Of a stretch of 64,000 nt of DNA, positions 7,716 through 15,928 are shown piece by piece. How positions within the stretch are numbered: the first letter of the stretch is position 1; the number at the start of each line of letters is the position of its first letter. This DNA is from Archangium primigenium. GTDB taxonomy: Bacteria > Myxococcota > Myxococcia > Myxococcales > Myxococcaceae. The notes under the pieces were generated by a model. It ran no database searches and had not been told where the DNA came from. It saw only the letters and a program-made list of their open reading frames with translations. The stretch lies in contig NZ_JADWYI010000001.1 in assembly GCF_016904885.1 (NCBI RefSeq), forward strand, positions 3,658,001-3,722,000, in the 5' to 3' direction. Both the position numbers and the translations under genes were made by a program.

Positions 7716-9278
7716 TCACGGCACGGAGACGCGCACGCCCTGGCTCTCCGCGCCGCCCCGGCCCACGTCGCTCACGGCCCAGGTGCCCGGCGTCAGCTCG
7801 AACGTGGCCCGGGCCCCGCCCACCACGCGCGCGAGCTCCCACTCCCCGGGGGCGCGCTCGCGGTAGAGCAGGTGGAAGCGCGCGAGCAGGGGCTGGGGGT
7901 TGGTGACGTGCACCTGGTGGCCCTCGCGCACGACGAAGGGCACGGGGGGCGCCACCGCCGCGCCCTCCCGGGGCAGCACGGGCGGGAGCGCGGGCCGGGC
8001 ATACAGCTCGTCGCGCAAGAGGCCCTTCACGCCCTGGACGTCATCCAGGAGGAAGCGCGCGCGGAAGTGCAAGTCGCCCAGGGCGTCGCGGTCGCGCAGC
8101 GAGCGGGTGAAGGCCACCTGATCCGCCAGCTCCGACAGGGGCCAGTTCTGCGCGGACAGGTTGTGCACCGCGTGGCCGGGGAACAGGTGCACGCCGCCCT
8201 TGGGCCGCTCCGCCCACCAGCGGGCCAGCACCGAGTAGGACTGCCGGGAGGACTCGCGCCAGTAGAGCTGCGGCGCGAGGTAGTCGATCCACCCCTCCTT
8301 CATCCACGTCACCGCGTCGCAGGAGATGGCGCTGTAGGCATCCAGCCCCGGCACCGGCTCGCCGCTCTTCCAGATGCCGAAGGGGGACAGACCGAAGCGC
8401 ACGGACGGGTGCTCGGCGCGGATGAGCGCCATCACCTCGCGCACCAGGGTGTTGACGTTGTCCCGGCGCCAGTCGCCCTTGTCGAGCGTGCCGCCGCCCT
8501 CCTGGTAGCGCGCGTACGTGGCGTCGTCTGGGAAGGGCGTGCTGGAGGCGTCCGGGTAGGGGTAGAAGTAGTCGTCGAAGTGCAGGCCATCCACGTCGTA
8601 GTGGTCGAGGACGTCCTTCACCACCGCCAGCACGTGCCGCCGCACCGCGGGCTCGCCCGGGTTCATCACCACCGCGTTGTTGTACGTCACCGCGTGCTCC
8701 GGCAGCCGCTTCGTCACGTGGCCCGGCGCGGCCACCACCGACGGGGAGGCCAGGGCTCGGTAGGGGTTGACCCAGGCGTGCACCTCCAGACCCCGCGCGT
8801 GGGCCGTGTGCAGCAGGTACTCCAGGGGATCCCACCCCGGCCCGGTGCCCTGCGTCCCGGTGAGGAACCGGCTCCAGGGCTCCAGCGTGGAGGCATAGAG
8901 CGCATCCGACTCGGGCCGTACCTGGAAGAAGAGCGCGTTGAAGCCCATCCCGGCCAGACCCTCCACCAGGGCGTCGAGCGAGGCCCGACCCTGCTCGGGT
9001 GTCAGGGTCGTGGAGGGAGGCCAATCCAGCCGGGAGATGGTGGCCACCCAGACGCCGCGCATCTCGCGGGCATGGGTGACCGTGACCTTCTCGGGCGCCT
9101 CCTGGCCGGGCGTGCCGCTGTCGGGCTCACCCGGGCCAGGCACCCCCGCGTCGGCCTCGGACGGGGGCTGGGGCTCCACGGAGGGAAGGGACGGCGTGCC
9201 ACAGGCGGTGGCGAGCCACAGCAGCGCGGTGCTCAAAAGGGGCTTGTTCACGCGCGGCAATGTAGCGGGCCGTTTCAC
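7716..9278 (-). CDS. GHL10 (DUF187)-type glycoside-hydrolase-like lipoprotein
   Basis: 520 aa. The N-terminus has a signal peptide ending in LATACG, a lipobox-like site with Cys, then a Pro/Asp/Gly-rich linker (about 28-65) with the look of a cell-surface spacer. The catalytic-type domain starts near residue 70 with EMRGVWVATISRLDW and contains GFNALFFQVRPESDALY, HAWVNPYR, DVDGLHFDDYFYPYP, FGLSPFGIW and YLAPQLYW. These are typical of the family-10-like GHL10/YngK hydrolases (TIM barrel). The FDDYFYPY Asp residues and the SPFGIW strand are the expected active-site elements. A C-terminal beta domain of about 90 residues follows. The substrate is unknown; a peptidoglycan or exopolysaccharide glycan is usual for the family. 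Confidence 0.85.
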   Translation of the reverse strand: MKRPATLPRVNKPLLSTALLWLATACGTPSLPSVEPQPPSEADAGVPGPGEPDSGTPGQEAPEKVTVTHAREMRGVWVATISRLDWPPSTTLTPEQGRASLDALVEGLAGMGFNALFFQVRPESDALYASTLEPWSRFLTGTQGTGPGWDPLEYLLHTAHARGLEVHAWVNPYRALASPSVVAAPGHVTKRLPEHAVTYNNAVVMNPGEPAVRRHVLAVVKDVLDHYDVDGLHFDDYFYPYPDASSTPFPDDATYARYQEGGGTLDKGDWRRDNVNTLVREVMALIRAEHPSVRFGLSPFGIWKSGEPVPGLDAYSAISCDAVTWMKEGWIDYLAPQLYWRESSRQSYSVLARWWAERPKGGVHLFPGHAVHNLSAQNWPLSELADQVAFTRSLRDRDALGDLHFRARFLLDDVQGVKGLLRDELYARPALPPVLPREGAAVAPPVPFVVREGHQVHVTNPQPLLARFHLLYRERAPGEWELARVVGGARATFELTPGTWAVSDVGRGGAESQGVRVSVP

Positions 9279-9299
9279 GCTCCGTCGATCCGGAAGGCG

Positions 9300-10628
9300 T
9301 CACGCCCAGAGTTCGCGCTCGAGCGAGGCGAGCAGGGCCTGGGCCACTGGCGGCGTGGGCATTCCCGCGTGCGTGACGAGCTCGGGGGCCACCGGTCGCG
9401 CCAGCTCCTCCCGCAGCTCCGCGATGGCCTGACGCCGTGCGGCATGGACCTGGGCGCGCTCCGTGTCCGACAGCCGGCTCCAGGCCCAGCGCTCGATCTC
9501 CCAGGACAGCTCGGCGTGCCGCGTCTCGTCCTCGGCGATGCGCGCCAGGGCGCCCCGCACCTCGTCGTCCTGCGCGTGCGCCGCCTGGTGGTGGGCCACG
9601 AGCGCGCCGAACGTCTCGCGCGTGCAGCCCTCCACGGCGTTGTCCAGCACCATCGCCATGAACGGACGCGGCGCCCGCCCGGCCACCTCGGGGCGGGGCG
9701 GCTCGGCACCGAAGCGGCGCGCCAGCCGGGTGCTCACGTCGGTGTGCAGCACCTCGTCCATGGCGCTCGCCAGCGCCGCGTCGCACAGGGCCGCGTCCGC
9801 GCCGTGATGGACGAGCTCCTCGCGCAGGCGCAGGAAGGCCAGGATGGAGGCCGCTTCCAGGTGCGCGCTCTGGGCGAAGTGCAGCCCCAGCGCCCCCGCG
9901 CGAGACCCCGGGGTGCTCTCGCGCAGACCCTCGGGCCGTCGGCCCACGGCGCACCCCGGCGAGCCCCGGGCGAGCACCGCGCTGCGCACCGGCTTCACCT
10001 CGCCCGTCGTGGACACCTCGAGCACGAACTGGGTGACCTGGGTGCCCGCCCCGCAGGCGAAGCCCTGGGTGCCGATGACGTGGAAGGTGCCCGCGTCCAC
10101 CTGCTTCACCGCGCCGTACTCCCGCGCGCCGCAGGACACCCGGTACTCGTTCGCCAGGGCGAGCAGCACGGCCTCCTGCGGCGTGTCGATGGGGCCGAGG
10201 AAGGTCTTGAGCGCCGCCAGGGAATCATGGGCCTGGACCTCATCGCCCTGGGTCGTCGCCAGGTAGTAGGACATGCAGATGTCCGAGCAGGACCTGCCGA
10301 AGCCCGAGCGGGCGGTGAGCGCCTCGAGCGCGGAGGCGCAGGCCGCGGGGTCGCTGGCGCTCGCGCAGGCCGTTCCCGTGGAGGACACCTTCTGCTGCGG
10401 GCCCACGTCCGGCGCGCCGTACTCGAGGACGCTCCGCAGTTGCACGAAGTCCACGGCCCGAGCGGGGGACAGGCCCGTCACCGCGAGTTGGTGGTCCTCG
10501 CAGGCGGGGGCGGCGTAGCCGGTGAGATTCTCCGTGCCCTCGCCATCGCAGCCCGCGAGCAGCAGGGGCGAGGCGAGCGTGGCGCGCAGGGTACGGGTGA
10601 AGAGGGGACGCAGACGGGAGGCGGTCAT
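9300..10628 (-). CDS. Ferritin-like-domain lipoprotein (paralogue of the gene at 13405-14805)
   Basis: 442 aa. The signal peptide ends LLLAGCDGEG (lipobox LAGC). Residues about 30-235 form a Cys-rich domain I do not recognise, with many Cys in pairs, suggesting disulfides outside the cytoplasm. The C-terminal ~180 residues look like a four-helix ferritin-like carboxylate-bridged di-metal fold: HLEAASILAF, DEVLHTDVS (ExxH), NAVEGCTRETFG and EDETRHAELSW (ExxRH) supply the expected Glu/His ligands. It shares domain order, the N-terminal xxSRLRxLFxRTLR motif and most helix motifs with the product of 13405-14805. Metal storage or oxidation at the cell surface is inferred; the redox chemistry is unknown. 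Confidence 0.8.
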   Translation of the reverse strand: MTASRLRPLFTRTLRATLASPLLLAGCDGEGTENLTGYAAPACEDHQLAVTGLSPARAVDFVQLRSVLEYGAPDVGPQQKVSSTGTACASASDPAACASALEALTARSGFGRSCSDICMSYYLATTQGDEVQAHDSLAALKTFLGPIDTPQEAVLLALANEYRVSCGAREYGAVKQVDAGTFHVIGTQGFACGAGTQVTQFVLEVSTTGEVKPVRSAVLARGSPGCAVGRRPEGLRESTPGSRAGALGLHFAQSAHLEAASILAFLRLREELVHHGADAALCDAALASAMDEVLHTDVSTRLARRFGAEPPRPEVAGRAPRPFMAMVLDNAVEGCTRETFGALVAHHQAAHAQDDEVRGALARIAEDETRHAELSWEIERWAWSRLSDTERAQVHAARRQAIAELREELARPVAPELVTHAGMPTPPVAQALLASLERELWA

Positions 10629-10689
10629 CCAAGGCTCCGAGGGGATGCGGGTGAGCCCGTTCCAGAAGCAACCCGGATGCCAGGAGGTG

Positions 10690-11607
10690 TCAGTCCTCGT
10701 CCAGGGGCAGGAGCGTCACCCAGAGCGGCGCGTCCGCGCACCGCACGAGTCGCAGGTCTCCCTGCCGCTCCAGCACCGTGCCCGGCGCGGCGGACGCGTC
10801 CGAGGACTCCTGGGCGAGGCGGGTGCGTTGGACCCGCACCCGTTGGCCCTCGAGGGTGGCGAACGCGACGTGGGGCCTGCCCTTCCAGGCGGCCACGGCG
10901 CAGGCGCGCACCCGCAGGTGCACCTCGCGCGCGGGGGCGTTCCAGTCCACCTCCCGCCAGGCATCTTCGAACATGCCCGCGTAGCTGGCGCCGGGGCCGG
11001 GCTGGGTCTCGCCCACGTCTCCCCACTGCACGCGCGAGAGCGCGTCTGGCAGCAGCTCCGCGGCCAGCTCCAGGGCGCCGCGCACCACGTCCTCCGCGCT
11101 GTCCTCGTCCCGCACGGGCCGCGACCCCTGGACGAGCACCGGGCCGGTGTCGAAGTTCGCGTCCATGCGGTGCAGCGTCATGCCCAGCTCCGGCTCGCGG
11201 TTGCGCAGCGTCCAGCCCAGGGGGTTGGGCCCCCGGTGACGGGGCAGCAGGGAGGGGTGGACGTTGACGGCGCCCAGGGGCGCCACGGCGAGCGCCTCCG
11301 GGGGGATGCGCCACGGGAAGAAGAAGCTGAGGATCAAATCCGGCTTCGTCGCGGCCAGCAGGGGCGCGAGCCGGTCGCGTCGGCTGGCGATCAGCACGTC
11401 GGTGCCCGGGGGCACGGCCTGGAGCGCGCTCATCATCAGGTTCCAGACCGAGGGGTGCCGGGGCCGCGCGCCGTCCGCTCCCGGGGGCAGCACGAGCGCC
11501 ACGAGCTCATGGCCCCGCTCGCTCAAGACCTGATGGAAGCCGCGCACCACGTCCGTGGACACCGTGAGCAACGCGATGCGCCAACCCTGCGCCGAGACGG
11601 AAGTCAT
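10690..11607 (-). CDS. Fmt-fold formyltransferase (not clearly the housekeeping Fmt)
   Basis: 305 aa resembling methionyl-tRNA formyltransferase and sugar N-formyltransferases that use 10-formyl-tetrahydrofolate. The signature AVNVHPSLLPRHRGPNPLGW carries the Asn and His of the catalytic triad, and the Asp is in HRMDANFDTGPVL. The N-terminal Rossmann half begins WRIALLTVSTDVV, and the last ~95 residues correspond to an OB-like C-terminal domain. ATG 11607 is preferred over a longer frame to 11685 because it begins just before the first strand. Neither def nor rsmB/sun, the usual fmt neighbours, is present. The GPNPL motif differs from GAAPI of housekeeping Fmt, so a secondary-metabolite or sugar formyltransferase is possible. 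Confidence 0.78.
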   Translation of the reverse strand: MTSVSAQGWRIALLTVSTDVVRGFHQVLSERGHELVALVLPPGADGARPRHPSVWNLMMSALQAVPPGTDVLIASRRDRLAPLLAATKPDLILSFFFPWRIPPEALAVAPLGAVNVHPSLLPRHRGPNPLGWTLRNREPELGMTLHRMDANFDTGPVLVQGSRPVRDEDSAEDVVRGALELAAELLPDALSRVQWGDVGETQPGPGASYAGMFEDAWREVDWNAPAREVHLRVRACAVAAWKGRPHVAFATLEGQRVRVQRTRLAQESSDASAAPGTVLERQGDLRLVRCADAPLWVTLLPLDED

Positions 11608-11739
11608 TCGCGCGCACTCTATCCGACGGCTCCCGGGGTTTTTCGGCGTGTTCTCCCATTCCACCCGCATTTCAGGTGAATTCATGATTTACAGGGTGCC
11701 GCCCGGAACCCCCTCGCGTCAGGGCGCTTGGAGATGCAC

Positions 11740-13392
11740 ATGCGTTCGAGACCCTCTTGGAAGTCCCTCTCCCTCGTCTCCGTCCTGCCGCTGCTCGGCT
11801 GCGCGGGCGCGGAGGACATGAGCCCTGGCGCGGAGCCGGTGCCCGCGTCCGTCCAGGCGCCCCTGGCCGCCAGTGGGTACGAGCGGGCCCTGGTCGTGTC
11901 GGGCATGGCCGACCCCGAGGTCTACAAGGAGAACGACGATCTCTTCTTCCTCACGGGCACGGGCAACTCGCGGATGCTGCCCATCTACGAGACGAACGAC
12001 CTGACGACGTTCCGCTTCAAGCTGGACTACAACCCCTCGACGGTCGATCCCACCTACGACTACTGCCTGCTGTGGGCGCCGGACCTCAACAAGCTCAACG
12101 GCGTGTACGCGCTGACGTTCTCGGCCCAGCGCGTGCCCAACGGCGCGGCCTGCCCCGCGTCCGGCCAGGAGGTGACGACCTTCCGCGCCACGGCGCCCGA
12201 CCTCAACCTGCGCTTTGGCGTGCCCCAGCTCATCAACCCCAACACCACCCTGCCGCGCAGCTTGATCACCACCGGGTGCGTGAAGGAGGGGTGCAACCGG
12301 ACCATCCGCATCGACGCCGCCACGTACAATGATCCGTCCGGCTCGTGGCTCTATTACGTGTGGTTCGACCGGGGCAACAACATCTCCGCCATCAACACCG
12401 CAGCGCCCGCCACCGTCTACAACGTCGCCGGCCCGGCGCTCCAGTCCATCCCCGCGCACGAGGAGACCATCAACGAGGCGCCGGAGATCTTCCAGCGCAA
12501 CGGCATCTACTACCTGCTCTTCAGCCACGGCTGGTTCAACAGCCAGTACGCCATGAGCTACATCATGGCGGACTCGCTGCCGCAGCTCACCCGGGCGCGC
12601 GCCGTGCGCCGCCTGTCCCAGCCCATGCGCAACGCCGCCGGCCAGCTCGTGCAGACCCACGGCCACAACGCGATCGTCGAGCGCCGGGGCGAGTACTTCA
12701 ACTTCTTCCACCAGGGCGTGTTCCAGCCCGCCGGCACCTTCACCTCGCGCAACACCTACAAGCAGCGCGTGGCCTTCAAGCCGGACGGCACGATGCACTC
12801 GCTCAACCAGATCAACATCCGCTGGAACCAGAAGGCGGGCTACAGCTACTCGCTGGACCTGGTGCTGCGCGACGGCTCGGTGGTGGGCCCCTGCCTGGAC
12901 GTGAACCGCCTGGGCACGTCCAACAAGGTCACCTTCGACGGCGTGTGCGCGAGCGCGAGCAGCCGCCTGGTGAACAAGGGAGACATCGCCGCCCTGCGCA
13001 TCTACTACTCGAACAACAACACCTGGGGCCCCTCGGTGGAGACGGCCTATGACGGCTTCTCCGACGACGTCTTCGTGGCGCTGCCCGGCGGCGTGACGCC
13101 CTTCGTGGACCTGACCTGGAACGAGAAGCAGACGGGCGCCCAGTACTCCATCGACGTGCAGCGCAAGGACACGGGCGCCTGGATTGGCCCCTGCATCGGC
13201 GTGGGCTCGGTGGACCGCGCCCTGGCGTGGACCTACGGCGGCCGCTGCACCACGCCGGGCATCGACGTGGCCCCGTCCAACATCTCCTCCTTCCGCATCT
13301 GCTCGGCGGTGAACGGGGACTGGAGCCGCGCCACCTGCGGCGGCGCGGCCTACAACGGCCAGGCCATGCACGTGCCCGTCGTCATCCCCTGA
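11740..13392 (+). CDS. GH43-like five-bladed beta-propeller lipoprotein
   Basis: 550 aa. ATG 11740 is chosen because GGAG (11730-11733) sits 6 bases upstream; two weaker in-frame starts lie at 11728 and 11734. A signal peptide with lipobox LLGCAG is followed by a GH43/GH32-type propeller. Expected catalytic carboxylates are in MADPEVYKEND (base, first blade), RIDAATYNDPSGSW (Asp, third blade) and INEAPEIFQRNGIYYLLFS (acid, EAPEIF). This suggests an arabinofuranosidase/xylosidase-type enzyme on the cell surface. The last ~180 residues contain two related beta repeats (YSYSLDLVLRDG...GPCLDV and YSIDVQRKDTG...GPCIGV), probably an appended carbohydrate-binding part. Substrate not determinable. 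Confidence 0.82.
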   Translation: MRSRPSWKSLSLVSVLPLLGCAGAEDMSPGAEPVPASVQAPLAASGYERALVVSGMADPEVYKENDDLFFLTGTGNSRMLPIYETNDLTTFRFKLDYNPSTVDPTYDYCLLWAPDLNKLNGVYALTFSAQRVPNGAACPASGQEVTTFRATAPDLNLRFGVPQLINPNTTLPRSLITTGCVKEGCNRTIRIDAATYNDPSGSWLYYVWFDRGNNISAINTAAPATVYNVAGPALQSIPAHEETINEAPEIFQRNGIYYLLFSHGWFNSQYAMSYIMADSLPQLTRARAVRRLSQPMRNAAGQLVQTHGHNAIVERRGEYFNFFHQGVFQPAGTFTSRNTYKQRVAFKPDGTMHSLNQINIRWNQKAGYSYSLDLVLRDGSVVGPCLDVNRLGTSNKVTFDGVCASASSRLVNKGDIAALRIYYSNNNTWGPSVETAYDGFSDDVFVALPGGVTPFVDLTWNEKQTGAQYSIDVQRKDTGAWIGPCIGVGSVDRALAWTYGGRCTTPGIDVAPSNISSFRICSAVNGDWSRATCGGAAYNGQAMHVPVVIP

Positions 13393-13404
13393 GCGGGGCG
13401 GACC

Positions 13405-14805
13405 TCAGGCCCACAGCTCCCGCTCGAGCGTGTCCAACAGGGACGCGGCCACCTCGGGCGGGGGCATGCCGGCCTGGGTGAGCAGCGCCTCGTCCAGCGG
13501 CGCGGCGAGCTCCTCGCGCAGGGTCTCCACGGCCTGACGCCGCGCGTCGCGCAGCAGGGCGCGCTCCGCGTCCGTCAGCCGCTCGTGGGCCCAGCGGTCG
13601 ATGGCCCAGGACAGCTCGGCGTGCCGGGTCTCGTCCTCGGCGATGCGCGTCATCACGCCGCGCACCTCCTCGTCCCGGGCGTGCAGCGCCTGGTAGTGCG
13701 CCACCAGCGCGCCGTAGGTCTCGCGCGTGCAGCCCTCCACCACGTTCTCCAGTGCCAGCTCGAACAGGCCGCGCGCGACCGGCGTCTCCACGCGCGGCGG
13801 GGGCGGCGTGGCGCCGAAGCGGCGCGCGAGCCGGGTGCTCACATCGGTGTGCATCACCTCGTCCATGGCGCTCGCCAGGGCCGCGTCGCGCAAGTCCTCG
13901 TCCGCGCCGTGCCGGGCCAGCTCCTCGTGCAGCCGCAGGAAGGCCTGGATGGAGGCGGCCTCCAGGTGCGCGGCCTGGGCGAAGTAGCGCCCCAGGGCGC
14001 TGTCACACACCACGTCCGCCGCGGCATGCAGGCCCTCGGGCCGCCGGCCCACGGCGCAGTTGGGATCGCCCTTCTGCAGCAGGGTGCGCTTGAGCTCGGA
14101 GACCTCGCCCGTGGGCGTGACGGCCACCACGATCTGATCCAGCTGGGTGCCCGGCCCGCAGGTGCTGCCCGCGGTGCCGACGACGTTGTAGGTGCCATCC
14201 GGGTTGGGCCGCACCGCGCCGTGGCTCAGCGTCCCGTCACACCACGGCTCCAGGCCCTGGCCGAAGGCGACCAGCACCGCCTCCTGGGGCGTGTCGATGC
14301 GCCCGAGGAAGCTCTTGAGGCCCTCCAGGCTCGTGTAGGCCGTCACGGTGTCGCCCAGCGTCGTGGCGAGGAAGTAGGAGCCGCACAGCGCCTCGCACCT
14401 GCGATGGAAGCCCGGCTGGCCCTTGAGGGCCGCGAACGCCGACTGACACGTCTGGGAATCCGTGGCCGTCTCGCAGGCGGTCCCCTCGGAGGACACCACG
14501 GGGCGCGTCTCCGACGGAGGCGGCGCGCCGGGCGCGGAGGTCTCCCCGCGCAGCTCCACGACGTCCGGACGCGTGGGCGGCATCAAGCCCCGCACCGCCG
14601 GCCGACCCTTGTCGCACTCGAACGTGCTGTAGCCCGTCAGATCCTCGCCCGGGCCTTCCTCGGGCACGGGCTCGACGGGGGGCTGCTGGGTGGGCGGCGG
14701 GGTGAGGACCGGATCGACGATGCCGCACCCCGTGAGGACCAGTGGCGCGGCGAGGGTGACGCGGAGGGTTCGGGCGAACAACTGGCGCAGCCGGGACGGA
14801 TTCAT
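13405..14805 (-). CDS. Ferritin-like-domain lipoprotein (paralogue of the gene at 9300-10628)
   Basis: 466 aa with signal peptide and lipobox (LVLTGCG), a Pro-rich linker (TPPPTQQPPVEPVPEE), a Cys-rich middle domain and a C-terminal ferritin-like bundle. The metal-ligand motifs are HLEAASIQAF, DEVMHTDVS, NVVEGCTRETYG and EDETRHAELSW. It also keeps LARRFGA, GRRPEGL and the terminal LERELWA of its paralogue, so the two clearly arose by duplication. ATG 14805 is chosen because it opens into the signal peptide; the longer open frame to 15147 runs back through the divergent operon's leader. Function inferred as extracytoplasmic metal binding or oxidation. Confidence 0.8.
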   Translation of the reverse strand: MNPSRLRQLFARTLRVTLAAPLVLTGCGIVDPVLTPPPTQQPPVEPVPEEGPGEDLTGYSTFECDKGRPAVRGLMPPTRPDVVELRGETSAPGAPPPSETRPVVSSEGTACETATDSQTCQSAFAALKGQPGFHRRCEALCGSYFLATTLGDTVTAYTSLEGLKSFLGRIDTPQEAVLVAFGQGLEPWCDGTLSHGAVRPNPDGTYNVVGTAGSTCGPGTQLDQIVVAVTPTGEVSELKRTLLQKGDPNCAVGRRPEGLHAAADVVCDSALGRYFAQAAHLEAASIQAFLRLHEELARHGADEDLRDAALASAMDEVMHTDVSTRLARRFGATPPPPRVETPVARGLFELALENVVEGCTRETYGALVAHYQALHARDEEVRGVMTRIAEDETRHAELSWAIDRWAHERLTDAERALLRDARRQAVETLREELAAPLDEALLTQAGMPPPEVAASLLDTLERELWA

Positions 14806-15070
14806 GGGCGCTCCTGGAATCGCTGGGGACGCGCATGTCAGAGCAATGCCGATGCCAGGGCCATGCCTTCGCGCGCGCGAGGCGCGACGCTGACGAGGAC
14901 TGGGCAGTCGAGTCGCTCCGGCTCGGAAAACTGAGGGGGACGTGGGGTTTTTCCAAGGTGCCGGAATCCTTGGGGCCGCGCGCCCGCGGGAAAAAAAGCA
15001 CCGGGGCCGCGATGGATTGCCCCGTCTTTTGCCGTCTCTCTTGCTGGGCGAGTGAAACCCAGGAGCGGAC
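14806..15070. promoter_or_regulatory. Divergent control region upstream of the seven-gene operon
   Basis: This 265-base region separates the minus-strand lipoprotein gene from the plus-strand operon. It holds short homopolymer tracts unusual for this GC-rich DNA (five T at 14948-14952, seven A near 14991) and an inverted repeat CCAAGG (14953-14958)/CCTTGG (14968-14973). A clear Shine-Dalgarno AGGAG (15061-15065) precedes ATG 15071. I could not settle on -35/-10 boxes. It is the only sizeable gap in front of the operon and therefore its likely promoter region. Confidence 0.4.
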
Positions 15071-15928
15071 ATGTGGAGCGTGCGTGAGGGGCTGGAGAAG
15101 TTCATCCAATCCCTGGAGCTGACACCGGGGCAGCGGGAAGAGGTCAATGGTCAACATACCCGGCTGCGCGAGTGCCTGCGCCAGCGCCTGGGAACCACGG
15201 ACTTCCTGTCCGGCTCCTACAGCCGCAACACCGCCATCCGGCCGCTGCACGACATCGACGTGTTCGTCGTGCTGGGGGAGTCGAGTCCCGGCGCGCTCAC
15301 GGCGGATGCGGCGCTCAAGCGGTTGCGGCAGGCGCTGCACGCCGAGTGGCCCAACAAGACCCTGGGCATCCTCCAGCAGCACTCGGTGCACGTGGGCTTC
15401 TCCAAGAGCGGGCTCGAGTTCGATGTCGTGCCCGCCTTCAAGGTGCCCGGCCGCGAGGCCTACCAGGTGCCCGAGCGGGAGACGGGCCAGTGGGTGTTGT
15501 CCAACCCCACCCTCCACCAGCGGCTGAGCACCGCGGCCAACGAGCGCTCGGGCAAGAAGCTCAAGCCCCTGCTCAAGGTCGTCAAGCACTGGAGGAGGCG
15601 GCGCCCGGAGCTGCCCGTGCGCTCGTTCCATCTGGAGGTGCTGAGCTATGGGGCGTTCACCTCCGCCCCGAAGGACTACCTGGAGGGCTTGGAGAAGCTC
15701 TTCGCGCACCTGGCCCAGGGGGTGATGGGCCCCTGCCCGGATCCCGCGGGACTGGGGCCGCCCGTGGACGCGCGGATGAAGCTGTCGCAGAAGGAATCGG
15801 CGCGGCAGGTGCTGTCGAGCGCCGCCCGGCAGGTGCGGCTCGCCCGGGAGGCGAGTGTGTCCGAGCCCGCCCAGGCCCATGCGCGGCTCAAGGAGCTCTT
15901 CGGCGACTTCTACCGGGATCGCGGATGA
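15071..15928 (+). CDS. CD-NTase/OAS-like nucleotidyltransferase, first gene of the composite operon
   Basis: 285 aa. The polymerase-beta-type nucleotidyltransferase signature GSYSRNT is at residues 48-54, followed by the metal-binding pair D61 and D63 (LHDIDVFVVL) and a third acidic residue D118 in LEFDVVPAF. All three catalytic carboxylates are therefore present. The C-terminal half is the helical OAS1/PAP-associated region (KLKPLLKVVKHW, RSFHLEVLSYGAF, DPAGLG). This layout is that of CD-NTases, which make cyclic or linear oligonucleotide messengers in CBASS-type antiphage defence; related folds also include tRNA and antibiotic nucleotidyltransferases. The stop overlaps the helicase start by ATGA, indicating coupled translation. 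No Cap2/Cap3 or classic effector gene adjoins. Confidence 0.82.
   Translation: MWSVREGLEKFIQSLELTPGQREEVNGQHTRLRECLRQRLGTTDFLSGSYSRNTAIRPLHDIDVFVVLGESSPGALTADAALKRLRQALHAEWPNKTLGILQQHSVHVGFSKSGLEFDVVPAFKVPGREAYQVPERETGQWVLSNPTLHQRLSTAANERSGKKLKPLLKVVKHWRRRRPELPVRSFHLEVLSYGAFTSAPKDYLEGLEKLFAHLAQGVMGPCPDPAGLGPPVDARMKLSQKESARQVLSSAARQVRLAREASVSEPAQAHARLKELFGDFYRDRG

Noticed and set aside
7872-11267. An 1131-residue plus-strand open frame
   Set aside because: It is antisense to the GHL10, ferritin-like and formyltransferase genes, and has low-complexity Arg/His/Gln-rich sequence with no family motif.
14835-15122. A 95-codon plus-strand open frame in the operon's leader
   Set aside because: No Shine-Dalgarno, no family, and it overlaps the well-supported start of the nucleotidyltransferase gene.
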